The notes under the pieces were generated by a model, which was given only the letters and a program-made list of their open reading frames with translations, did no database searches and had not been told where the DNA came from. Both the position numbers and the translations under genes were made by a program. 5,301 nucleotides of DNA. It comes from an uncultured Pseudomonadota bacterium. Lineage in GTDB: Bacteria; Myxococcota_A; UBA9042; CAIXZC01. The stretch covers positions 1-5,301 of the forward strand of contig CALFHQ010000413.1 of the NCBI GenBank assembly GCA_937876385.1. The letters are read 5' to 3'. This document shows positions 1 to 5,301 of the stretch, piece by piece (position 1 is the first letter of the stretch; each line of letters opens with the position of its first letter).

Positions 1-705
1 GGCCAGATCCGCCACCTTCTGCGCACTCTTCATGGTGGTGTAGGGGTAGGAGTGAAAATGGACTGCCGGAAGCACCAGCCCCCGCTTTGCCATCAACCAC
101 GCAGCTACCGGAGAATCGATCCCCCCGGAGAGCAGAACAACGCCCTTTCCGGCAGTACCCACGGGAAGCCCCCCCGGCCCATCCTCCCGATGTGCGAAGA
201 CATAGGCAGCGTCATCCAGAATGTTGATTCCCACGGTCACTTCGGCCCCTTTGAGCTTCACCGGGAGTCCCCACTTCTCCACGATGGCGCTCCCTACCTC
301 TCGGTCAATCTGTGGGGAAGTCATGGGAAAGGTCTTGTCGGCCCGGGTAGCCTCCACCCTGAAGTTCGAGACGGTGCGGGTCTCAAGCACTCGAGCCATC
401 TGAGCGAGGGCCTCTTGAGTGATTGATTCGAAATCCCGGGCAGCCTTGGCGGTTCGGTTGACCGAAACCACACCAAAGGTGTGAGTGGCAACGTCCACGA
501 CCCGTTGAACCTCTCCCGGTTCGAGGGGCCCCTGAGTGCCCCACACCACGAAACGGCCCTGGCGGTTGGCAATATCAAAGCGATCGTGCCCCAACTCCTT
601 TCTCATGCTGCTGCGGAGATTGCGCCTCAGGCGTTTCAGGAACCAGGGGCGATTCCCTTTCTTCAAAAAGATCTCACCAATGCGGATCAGGACGACTTCT
701 TCCAT
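1..705 (-). CDS. thiI: tRNA 4-thiouridine synthase ThiI, 3' end cut by window edge
   Basis: ThiI adenylates U8 of tRNA and replaces its oxygen with sulfur passed from a cysteine desulfurase; in some bacteria it also supplies sulfur for the thiamine thiazole. The 235 visible codons hold the N-terminal ferredoxin-like part (about 1-60), the THUMP domain (about 61-165, with the conserved run RADKTFPMTSPQI at 121-133) and the start of the PP-loop ATPase domain, with signature SGGIDSPVA at 193-201 followed by HFHSYPYTT at 216-224. The remaining roughly 150 residues lie outside, so whether a rhodanese domain is present cannot be seen. The ATG at 705 follows GAGGA with 7 bases spacing and lies inside the end of the upstream desulfurase gene (19-base overlap), which suggests translational coupling. 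Identity is very secure; the thiamine role is inference. Confidence 0.95.
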   Translation of the reverse strand, partial: MEEVVLIRIGEIFLKKGNRPWFLKRLRRNLRSSMRKELGHDRFDIANRQGRFVVWGTQGPLEPGEVQRVVDVATHTFGVVSVNRTAKAARDFESITQEALAQMARVLETRTVSNFRVEATRADKTFPMTSPQIDREVGSAIVEKWGLPVKLKGAEVTVGINILDDAAYVFAHREDGPGGLPVGTAGKGVVLLSGGIDSPVAAWLMAKRGLVLPAVHFHSYPYTTMKSAQKVADLA

Positions 706-1844
706 CGATTTTTCCTCAGTCGTTTCACCACGGAAACGAACTCTTGCGCAGCCTTCGATATTTGTGAGAGCTGCGTCGTATGTGAAATGGATATGCGAAT
801 CGTGGCCCAATCTGCGGGCACTCCGATGGCTTTGAGAACGTGGCTCTGGCGGGTGGAACTGGAGTGGCAGGCCGACCCCGCAGACACCATGACCCCTCGC
901 GCTTCGAGGAAGGTCATGAGATTCTGGGCCTTCATCCCTGACAATGAAATGGAGAGGATGTGCGGCAATCTCGACTCGTCCGGGGAATTGACCATGATAT
1001 CCGGAATCTCCTGTTGGAGAAGGTCGAGGAAATGGCGAGTGAGCTGCCTGGTGCTCTCGGTCCTCGCTGGGAAGGCGCCTTTGAGTCCCTCGCAAGCCTT
1101 TGCGAAACCGGCCACGGCGGGGACGTTCTCGGTTCCGGAGCGAAGGCCCCGCTCTTGGCCTCCACCATGGAGTAGCGGCTGGATTCGAGTGGAGCTTCGA
1201 ACAAAAAGTGCTCCCACCCCTTTTGGACCGTGCACCTTGTGTGCCGACACTGAGAGGAGGTCCACTGGGAGGGCCGCCAGGTCTATGGGAACGTGCCCGA
1301 AGGCTTGAACTGCATCGGTGTGAAACAGAACCTCTGGATTGCCCCGGCGAGCCGCGGCCACCAGTGCGTCTAGGTCCTGAATGGCCCCGATCTCGTTGTT
1401 TCCGAGGCCGATGGAGACGAGAAAGGTCTCTTCCCCAACCGCTTCTTCGAGAGCCTCTGGGGACACCAATCCGTTGGGATTCACCGGCAGCACGGTGAGG
1501 CTGAAGCCTCGCCGCTCAAGCTCCTTTGCGCTCTCCAGAACAGCAGAATGTTCGATGGCCAAGACCACCAGGTGCTTCTTACGTTGGGCGTAGGCCGTGC
1601 CGAACAGGGCCAGATTGTCAGCTTCGGTGCCGCCACTGGTGAAGACCAATTCATCCGGCTTGCATCCCAGCGCTCCAGCCACCTCTCGGCGGCTCTCGTC
1701 CAGGATTTTCTGCGCCTGCGCCCCCATCTCGTGGGCCGAGGAGGGGTTCCCATAGACGAGAGAGCTCACCTCCGCCATCCGCGCAACGACGGCAGGCAGC
1801 GGCGGTGTCGTCGCTGCGCAATCCAGATAGATGATATCGGTCAT
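687..1844 (-). CDS. Cysteine desulfurase, group I NifS/IscS/NifZ type
   Basis: This PLP enzyme removes sulfur from cysteine to give alanine and a protein-bound persulfide. At 385 aa it has the family's usual length. Visible landmarks: YLDCAATTP (6-14), the GGTEADN cofactor loop (71-77), EHSAVL with the PLP-stacking His99, NNEIG (149-153), HTDAVQ (175-180, Asp177 and Gln180), SAHKVHGPKG with the PLP lysine at 203, RSGTEN (235-240), and the mobile loop SAGSACHSSS with catalytic Cys326. The full loop marks group I rather than SufS-type group II. The ATG at 1844 follows GGAGG with only 3 bases spacing, but the family's N-terminus begins just there. Because thiI overlaps its end, the best guess is a dedicated partner of ThiI, like NifZ of Bacillus subtilis, rather than the general Fe-S enzyme IscS; no iscU or iscR is visible. 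The last residues are rich in Lys and Arg. Confidence 0.95.
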   Translation of the reverse strand: MTDIIYLDCAATTPPLPAVVARMAEVSSLVYGNPSSAHEMGAQAQKILDESRREVAGALGCKPDELVFTSGGTEADNLALFGTAYAQRKKHLVVLAIEHSAVLESAKELERRGFSLTVLPVNPNGLVSPEALEEAVGEETFLVSIGLGNNEIGAIQDLDALVAAARRGNPEVLFHTDAVQAFGHVPIDLAALPVDLLSVSAHKVHGPKGVGALFVRSSTRIQPLLHGGGQERGLRSGTENVPAVAGFAKACEGLKGAFPARTESTRQLTRHFLDLLQQEIPDIMVNSPDESRLPHILSISLSGMKAQNLMTFLEARGVMVSAGSACHSSSTRQSHVLKAIGVPADWATIRISISHTTQLSQISKAAQEFVSVVKRLRKNRWKKSS

Positions 1845-1931
1845 CTTCCTCCATCGAGTTCCGGAGGGCGGGTGTTCTACCCCTCCCCCGAGACCATGAC
1901 GGTTTCAAAGCCTTCGATTCAGTTGCAATTC
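1845..1931 (-). promoter_or_regulatory. Possible alternative-hairpin leader before the desulfurase gene
   Basis: In the 87 bases between prs and the desulfurase gene, the minus-strand RNA carries GGAGGG-type sequence (1881-1886 on the plus strand reads CCCTCC), then CCCTCC (plus 1863-1868 GGAGGG), then the Shine-Dalgarno GGAGG (plus 1848-1852). The middle element can pair with either the first or the ribosome site, so the two hairpins exclude each other. Stems are only 5-6 base pairs and no terminator T-run is present. Regulation is inference; GC-rich polypurine runs can make such pairings by chance. Confidence 0.25.
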
Positions 1932-2873
1932 CTAGCGGAAGACTTCGGACACCGACTGCCCGAGGTGAATCCGTTTGATGGCTTCCGCGAAGATGGGCGC
2001 CATGGTGATGACGTGGGTCTTTTTTGTCTTCTTGTGCTCCACGGGAATGGTATCCCCGAGAACGATCTCTCTCATGTCGCTGTTGGTCAGGTTATCTGCG
2101 GCGTTCCCCGTGAGAACCGGGTGGATCGCGGCGCAGGACACCGACCGTGCTCCCTTCATCTTCAGGAATGCGAGCGCTTCGACCATGGTGCGGCCGCTGG
2201 CGATCTCATCGTCGGTAAGGAAACAGTCCATTCCCTCCACGTCTCCGATGATATTGCGGGCCTTTGGCTTCTCGTCGTTGCCATATCGTCGTTTGTCGAT
2301 AATGGCGATGGGAAGGTCGAGCCGGTTGGCATAGGTGGTGACGTCTTTGATCTCCCCAGCGTCTCCGGCAACGAGGACGGCGTTGCTCAAGTCCTTCTCT
2401 CGCAAGTAGTCGGCGACGATTGGACCACCGACGAGTTGATCTGCGGGAATCCGAAAGAATCCCTGAATCTGGGGTGCGTGGAGGTTCATGGTGAGGAAAC
2501 GGTCCGCGCCGGCAGTCTCGAAGAGGTCTGCCATGAGGCGTGCTGAGATAGAGATTCGCGGCTGGTCCTTCTTGTCGGAGCGGGCGTACGGGAAGTAGGG
2601 AAGAACCGCTGTGATTCGTGCTGCCGAGGCGTGCTTGAGAGCATCGATCATGATGAGCGCTTCTATGATCATCTCGTTGACGGGGGGGGCCATCGTTTGG
2701 ACTACGAAGACATCATCCCCGCGAACATTCTCGAGGATCTTGACCATCAGGTTCTCGTTGGAGAACTTGATGATCTCTCGCTCACCGGGAGAGATTCCCA
2801 GATGGGCGCAGATTGAATTGACGAAGGTGGGATGAGATGAACCTGAAAAGACTTTCAAAGTACCGTAGCTCAC
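1932..2873 (-). CDS. prs: Ribose-phosphate pyrophosphokinase (PRPP synthetase)
   Basis: Prs makes phosphoribosyl pyrophosphate from ribose 5-phosphate and ATP in the cytoplasm, feeding purine, pyrimidine, histidine, tryptophan and NAD synthesis. With the GTG start at 2873 it is 313 aa, close to the usual 315. Visible parts: KVFSGSSHP (7-15), FSNENL (37-42), VRGDDVFVVQ (50-59), the ATP region YARSDKKDQPR (96-106), the metal site LHAPQIQGFF (131-140, His132), the catalytic flexible loop at KRR (194-196), and the PRPP loop DDEIASGRT (221-229). An upstream in-frame TTG at 2912 would add 13 residues, but it has no properly spaced ribosome site, while GTG has AGGGAGGG just before it and a promoter at a sensible distance. 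Oddities: Asn130 where most members have Asp before Leu-His, and Arg228 in the PRPP loop where Gly is usual. It is first in the likely prs-desulfurase-thiI transcript. Confidence 0.94.
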   Translation of the reverse strand: MSYGTLKVFSGSSHPTFVNSICAHLGISPGEREIIKFSNENLMVKILENVRGDDVFVVQTMAPPVNEMIIEALIMIDALKHASAARITAVLPYFPYARSDKKDQPRISISARLMADLFETAGADRFLTMNLHAPQIQGFFRIPADQLVGGPIVADYLREKDLSNAVLVAGDAGEIKDVTTYANRLDLPIAIIDKRRYGNDEKPKARNIIGDVEGMDCFLTDDEIASGRTMVEALAFLKMKGARSVSCAAIHPVLTGNAADNLTNSDMREIVLGDTIPVEHKKTKKTHVITMAPIFAEAIKRIHLGQSVSEVFR

Positions 2874-2877
2874 GTTG

Positions 2878-2885
2878 CCCTCCCT
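2878..2885 (-). promoter_or_regulatory. Ribosome binding site that sets the prs GTG start
   Basis: The minus strand reads AGGGAGGG, whose GGAGG core ends 5 bases before the GTG at 2873. The alternative TTG at 2912 has GAGG touching the codon, with no room for a normal spacer. This supports the GTG start and a 313-residue product. Confidence 0.75.
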
Positions 2886-2932
2886 TGCTGTTTCGGGGGT
2901 CGAAAAGACCAACCTCGTGTCGAATCGGGACC

Positions 2933-2960
2933 ATTATAGGGGAGCGCACTTCAAAGGCAA
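2933..2960 (-). promoter_or_regulatory. Sigma70-type promoter of prs
   Basis: On the minus strand a perfect -10 TATAAT (2938 down to 2933) is preceded by TTGCCT (2960 to 2955) with a 16-base spacer. Transcription would start near 2926, giving a leader of about 50 bases before the GTG start. That would put the TTG at 2912 only about 14 bases into the RNA, another argument against it as the start. The -35 matches the consensus at 4 of 6 bases. Confidence 0.7.
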
Positions 2961-3268
2961 GCTCAAGAGAGGCGCACGGGGCGTTTCCTGAGGATGAGGC
3001 AATCCAGACCAGTCCGCAGCGAGCACGAACTGCCGATGGGTGAGAGACTGGTTGGTCGACTGTCGACTACGCTGTGGGCAGAGTCGGCTTGGGTCGGGGA
3101 GATGGTCTCCAATGAGTCATGATAAGTCCTCCGTCAATGACCCTGTCAGATTACCCGAGGGGGAGATTGCAGTCAACTTGATTTCAACCACCCGCACATC
3201 GGGGACGGAGGGTGACAGGTGAGAGGGAGGGTGGTAGGCTTTGGTGAATTGGCAATGGGGGCGCTGTC
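2961..3268. other. Divergent intergenic spacer, no supported gene
   Basis: This 308-base stretch separates prs from the glycosyltransferase gene on the other strand. A GTG-started frame of 60 codons (3040-3222) has no good ribosome site and no recognisable protein character, so I do not call it. I could not find a convincing -35/-10 pair for the glycosyltransferase. Small symmetric elements are present: GTCGAC twice in 13 bases near 3055-3067 and overlapping palindromes at 3173-3187. A purine-rich run (3221-3231) and four short G-tracts lie about 30-45 bases before the glycosyltransferase start. Confidence 0.6.
3173..3187. repeat. Overlapping short palindromes, possible operator
   Basis: TCAACTTGA (3173-3181) and TTGATTTCAA (3178-3187) are both palindromic around their centres and share TTGA. 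Such nested half-sites can be a repressor site, and the place, between divergent genes, is suitable. No regulator is known here and a chance origin is quite possible. Confidence 0.2.
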
Positions 3269-3961
3269 ATGGGGAAGTTGTCGCTGTCAGTGGTGGTCAT
3301 GGCTTACAACGAGGAGGAGAGTCTTCCGGTGCTCTTGGAGCATTTGGGGACCTACCTTGAGGGGCACCCGCTGTTGTCGCGGTGGGAGGTTCTGGTTGTG
3401 GACGACGGCTCCGTGGATGGGACGGCTTCCATTGTAGAGGAGTTTGCGGCCCGAGAGCCTCGATTCAAGTTGTTGCGGCATTTGGAGAACCGGGGAATGG
3501 GTGCCGCCATTCGCACTGGATACGGAAACGCTTCCATGGATTTTGTGACCCAGTTGCCGGCGGACGGTCAGGTTCCTCCGGAGACCCTGGAGTTGTTTCT
3601 GGAGCACTTGGAGGACCACGATCTGGTGTTGTCGGTGTATTCGGTTCGAGGGGACGGGTTGTGGCGTCGCTTCTTGTCCTCGGGGTACCGGGTGGTGGCC
3701 CGGGGGATTCTGGGGCAGCGAGCGGACTACACGGGGACGATGGTTTTTCGTCGGACTTTGTTGCACTCGGTTCAGTTGACGACTGATTCCTTTGTCGCCA
3801 ACCTTGAGTTTCCGTTGAAGGCCATTTCGAGGGGGGCTCGAACCCACATCGTCGAGTTCAAGCCATCTCCCCGTCTGGCTGGGGCATCGAAGGTAGCCAA
3901 CAGTCGACGAATCGCGTTTGTCCTGGGGGAGTTGCTGGCGCTTCGATTCCGGGGCATTTGA
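3269..3961 (+). CDS. Family 2 glycosyltransferase, polyprenyl-phosphate sugar transferase-like
   Basis: The 230-residue protein has the GT-A fold landmarks of GT2 enzymes: SVVVMAYNEEESLP (7-20), the nucleotide site VVDDGSVDGT (43-52), ENRGMGAAIRTGY (73-85), and LPADGQVPPE (96-105), which takes the place of the metal-binding DXD with Pro in the first position. Later, FVANLEFPLKAISRGA (175-190) and SPRLAGASK (200-208) resemble the acceptor side of dolichyl/undecaprenyl-phosphate mannose or glucose synthases. No membrane segment is visible, so it is probably a peripheral cytoplasmic enzyme loading a sugar on a lipid carrier; donor and acceptor are unknown. The ATG follows a G-only run (3257-3261), a poor ribosome site, but a TGA lies in frame shortly upstream. 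Of 33 leucines, 18 use TTG, unlike rpsB. It seems to be a single-gene unit between prs and the tRNA. Confidence 0.9.
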   Translation: MGKLSLSVVVMAYNEEESLPVLLEHLGTYLEGHPLLSRWEVLVVDDGSVDGTASIVEEFAAREPRFKLLRHLENRGMGAAIRTGYGNASMDFVTQLPADGQVPPETLELFLEHLEDHDLVLSVYSVRGDGLWRRFLSSGYRVVARGILGQRADYTGTMVFRRTLLHSVQLTTDSFVANLEFPLKAISRGARTHIVEFKPSPRLAGASKVANSRRIAFVLGELLALRFRGI

Positions 3962-3992
3962 CCCTCACTTTCTCCGCTATTTGTGGGTCTGA

Positions 3993-4007
3993 CCGGGGGT
4001 TCTCCGG
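3993..4007 (+). other. Small hairpin after the glycosyltransferase gene
   Basis: CCGGGG (3993-3998) pairs with CTCCGG (4002-4007) around a 3-base loop, with one G-U pair. No T-run follows on the plus strand, so it is not a standard intrinsic terminator. It lies 31 bases after the glycosyltransferase stop and could act as a weak RNA 3' end. Confidence 0.25.
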
Positions 4008-4012
4008 AGCAC

Positions 4013-4050
4013 AAAAAACCGTTGACACTGTTTGTGGCCGGTGCTATACG
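4013..4050 (+). promoter_or_regulatory. Strong promoter of tRNA-Leu with A-tract and GC-rich discriminator
   Basis: The -35 is the perfect TTGACA (4022-4027), the spacer is 17 bases, and the -10 is TATACG (4045-4050) with an extended TGC just before it. Six A's at 4013-4018 lie where an UP element would contact RNA polymerase alpha. After the -10 comes GC-rich TCGCTGG, the discriminator type seen in stable-RNA promoters that answer to growth rate and ppGpp. Start is expected near 4057, about 14 bases before the mature tRNA. The ppGpp response is inference. Confidence 0.8.
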
Positions 4051-4070
4051 TCGCTGGTCTTTGACATGAT

Positions 4071-4157
<87 letters not shown>

Positions 4158-4161
4158 GATG

Positions 4162-4186
4162 AAACCCGGGTCTTCCCGGGTTTTTT
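4162..4186 (+). terminator. Intrinsic terminator of the tRNA-Leu gene
   Basis: AAACCCGGG (4162-4170) and CCCGGGTTT (4175-4183) form a perfect 9-base-pair stem with a TCTT loop, running into six T's (4181-4186). It begins 5 bases after the CCA end. The T-run stands on the plus strand only, so it ends tRNA transcription and separates it from rpsB. Confidence 0.93.
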
Positions 4187-4200
4187 CGTTTAAGGGCTTT

Positions 4201-4276
4201 GGTCCCCCTGCAGAATGGGGCTTCCGACTGCGGCCCTGAGAGGGGGCATCGGGAAGGGTGCCGAGGTTCTTTTTCA
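4201..4276 (+). other. GC-rich foldable stretch with a trailing T-run, function unknown
   Basis: CCCCCT (4204-4209) can pair with AGGGGG (4241-4246), and directly inside it GCAG (4210-4213) with CTGC (4228-4231). A competing hairpin, GGCATC (4245-4250) with GGTGCC (4257-4262), is followed 4 bases later by TTCTTTTT. I recognise no known riboswitch or small RNA. It lies after the tRNA terminator and before the likely rpsB promoter, so it would need its own promoter to be made, which I cannot find. Confidence 0.3.
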
Positions 4277-4305
4277 TTGCATTCTCGTGACACTTAATGT
4301 ATACA
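4277..4305 (+). promoter_or_regulatory. Likely promoter of rpsB
   Basis: TTGCAT (4277-4282) and TATACA (4300-4305) are spaced by 17 bases. The -10 is 5 of 6 to consensus, but the -35 only 3 of 6. The -10 is part of the palindrome TGTATACA. Start near 4312 would give a leader of about 108 bases before rpsB, beginning right at a strong hairpin. Confidence 0.5.
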
Positions 4306-4310
4306 GCAAG

Positions 4311-4406
4311 CCCATTTCCCAGGGAATGGGGATGTTTAACGTCGCACACCCCGGCTTTCTTCGTGTTCCCGTTTTGGGATTTTCGGGGTGGAGGCAAACG
4401 AAGTTT
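4311..4406 (+). promoter_or_regulatory. Structured 5' leader of rpsB, possible S2 autoregulation site
   Basis: Three folds are visible. CCCATTTC (4311-4318) pairs with GGAATGGG (4323-4330), 8 pairs with a 4-base loop, at the expected RNA 5' end. CACCCCG (4347-4353) pairs with CGGGGTG (4384-4390) and encloses a small hairpin TCCC-GTTTT-GGGA (4367-4379). CTTCGT (4359-4364) inside that outer loop could pair with ACGAAG (4398-4403) outside it, a pseudoknot just before the ribosome site at 4408. Control of rpsB by its own product is known in enterobacteria; that this leader does the same is inference, as no sequence similarity is claimed. Confidence 0.35.
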
Positions 4407-4407
4407 C

Positions 4408-4413
4408 AAGGAG
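4408..4413 (+). promoter_or_regulatory. Ribosome binding site of rpsB
   Basis: AAGGAG stands 6 bases before the ATG at 4420, near the ideal, and fixes the start among three close ATG codons (residues 1, 5 and 8). Confidence 0.85.
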
Positions 4414-4419
4414 TGAATC

Positions 4420-5301
4420 ATGGACGTGAGTATGAGAGACATGCTGGAGGCTGGAGCGCATTTTGGGCACCAGACTCGCCGTTGGAATCCGAAGATGCGC
4501 CCTTACATTTACGGCGCCAAGAACGGAATCCATGTCATCAACCTTCAGAAGACTTACCCGTTGATGAAGGATGCCATCGAGTTCGTAAAGAGCGTCGTTG
4601 CCCGTGGTGACCAGATCATGTTTGTGGGCACGAAGCAGCAGGCCCGGGACGTTGTCTCGGACGAAGCCCGCCGCGCCGGCATGCCCTTCGTGACTTACCG
4701 CTGGTTGGGCGGCATGATGACCAACATCACCACCATTCGAAAGAGCATCCAGTCCATCGACGACCTCGATGCGATGCTGGCAGAAGGGAATGTAGAGAAG
4801 CTTCCCAAGAAGGAAGTTCTGTCCCTCGAGAAGCGTAGAGAGAAGTTGCTGAAGAACTTGGAAGGTATTCGAGACATGAAGCACCTTCCCAAGGCGATGT
4901 TCATCATCGACCCGAACCGCGAGCGCATTGCGCTGGCGGAATCGAAGAAGTTGGGCATTCCCACCGTCGCCCTTGTTGACACAAACTGCGACCCGGAAGC
5001 TGTGGATTATCCCATTCCGGCAAACGATGATGCCATCAAGTCCATCCGCCTCTTCTCCCGCGCCGTTGCCGATGCTTGCCTGGAAGGCAAAGAGCTTCAC
5101 CAGCAGGCCATCATGGCGACGACTGACAAGGCCCACGTGGCTGGCATGAGTCAAGGTGCAGATAACGTGGAAGTAATCGTACGAGGCAAGGGTCCTCGCA
5201 AGAAGCAAGAAGCCCCCGCAGCGGTGGCACCGGAAGCTCCTGCTGAGGAAGCGGCTCCGGTCGTGGAAGCGGCTCCGGTCGTGGAAGCGGCTCCGGTCGT
5301 G
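4420..5301 (+). CDS. rpsB: 30S ribosomal protein S2, 3' end cut by window edge
   Basis: S2 binds late in 30S assembly, near the head-body junction, and helps hold protein S1. The 294 visible codons cover the whole S2 fold (about 1-228): AGAHFGHQTRRWNPKM (11-26), YIYGAKNGIHVINLQKT (29-45), FVGTKQQA (68-75), WLGGMMTNITTIRKSI (95-110), the coiled-coil insertion around 111-158, PKAMFIIDPNRERIALAE (157-174) and PTVALVDTNCDPEAVDYPIP (181-200). After the core comes a tail of over 65 residues: a linker with GKGPRKK (257-262), then Ala/Pro/Glu/Val-rich sequence ending in three exact EAAPVV units, still open at the window end. E. coli S2 is about 241 aa, so this one is long. tsf usually follows but is not in view. 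It has its own probable promoter and leader. Confidence 0.98.
   Translation, partial: MDVSMRDMLEAGAHFGHQTRRWNPKMRPYIYGAKNGIHVINLQKTYPLMKDAIEFVKSVVARGDQIMFVGTKQQARDVVSDEARRAGMPFVTYRWLGGMMTNITTIRKSIQSIDDLDAMLAEGNVEKLPKKEVLSLEKRREKLLKNLEGIRDMKHLPKAMFIIDPNRERIALAESKKLGIPTVALVDTNCDPEAVDYPIPANDDAIKSIRLFSRAVADACLEGKELHQQAIMATTDKAHVAGMSQGADNVEVIVRGKGPRKKQEAPAAVAPEAPAEEAAPVVEAAPVVEAAPVV
5248..5301 (+). repeat. Perfect 18-base tandem repeat, three copies, in the rpsB tail
   Basis: The unit GAAGCGGCTCCGGTCGTG occurs at 5248-5265, 5266-5283 and 5284-5301 without a mismatch, each encoding EAAPVV. The array reaches the last base of the window, so the copy number is unknown. Its length is a multiple of three, so copy changes keep the reading frame. 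Confidence 0.97.

Noticed and set aside
1548..2546. 332-codon plus-strand frame across the desulfurase-prs junction
   Set aside because: It spans two well-identified minus-strand genes and their gap, and shows no protein motif.
2874..2912. TTG start giving a 326-residue Prs
   Set aside because: The spacing to GAGG is zero, the extra 13 residues have no family counterpart, and GTG at 2873 has a strong ribosome site.
3055..3067. Two GTCGAC palindromes 7 bases apart
   Set aside because: Six-base palindromes are common in such sequence and nothing else marks this as a binding site.
3040..3222. 60-codon frame in the divergent spacer
   Set aside because: GTG start without a good ribosome site, no recognisable motif, and an amino acid make-up like random translation.
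3225..3238. Four G-tracts as a possible G-quadruplex before the glycosyltransferase
   Set aside because: The tracts are 3, 3, 2 and 2 bases, so only a weak two-layer form could arise; more likely just purine-rich sequence.
4158..4200. tRNA 3' end as an integration (attachment) site
   Set aside because: No integrase gene, no repeat of the tRNA 3' end downstream, and an intact terminator follows at once.
4336..5208. 290-codon frame on the minus strand opposite rpsB
   Set aside because: It is the antisense shadow of the conserved S2 coding sequence, which has full family motifs and an ideal ribosome site.

Overview
The window is a compact bacterial chromosome segment of housekeeping genes. Bacterial features are sigma70-type promoters, Shine-Dalgarno sites, a CCA-encoding tRNA-Leu, an intrinsic terminator and the ribosomal protein gene rpsB. 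Composition is moderately GC-rich. The genes do not let me name the phylum; a variant PRPP synthetase and an Ala/Pro/Glu/Val tail on ribosomal protein S2 argue only that it is not a close enterobacterial or Bacillus relative. I found no mobile element, CRISPR array, phage gene or toxin-antitoxin pair.

Left part, minus strand (1-2960): a perfect TATAAT promoter drives prs (PRPP synthetase). An 87-base gap with no clear terminator follows, then a group I (NifS/IscS-type) cysteine desulfurase, then thiI (tRNA 4-thiouridine synthase), which runs off the left edge. The desulfurase and thiI overlap by 19 bases. The likely flow is prs to desulfurase to thiI, with the last two forming a sulfur-donor/acceptor pair that makes s4U at tRNA position 8 and possibly feeds thiamine synthesis.

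Middle (2939-3268): a divergent spacer with the prs promoter at its left end and no convincing gene. Then comes a plus-strand family-2 glycosyltransferase (3269-3961) of the polyprenyl-phosphate sugar transferase type. Its leucine codon use is heavily skewed to TTG, unlike rpsB here.

Right part, plus strand (4013-5301): a strong stable-RNA promoter, tRNA-Leu(CAG), a textbook terminator, a 200-base structured leader/intergenic region with a probable promoter, and rpsB (30S protein S2). rpsB is cut by the right edge inside a perfect 18-base tandem repeat encoding EAAPVV.

I see no clearly new biological system. The points most worth a second look are the repeat tail of S2 at the window end, the foldable rpsB leader, the desulfurase-thiI coupling with a possible hidden ribosome site, and the altered PRPP loop of Prs.
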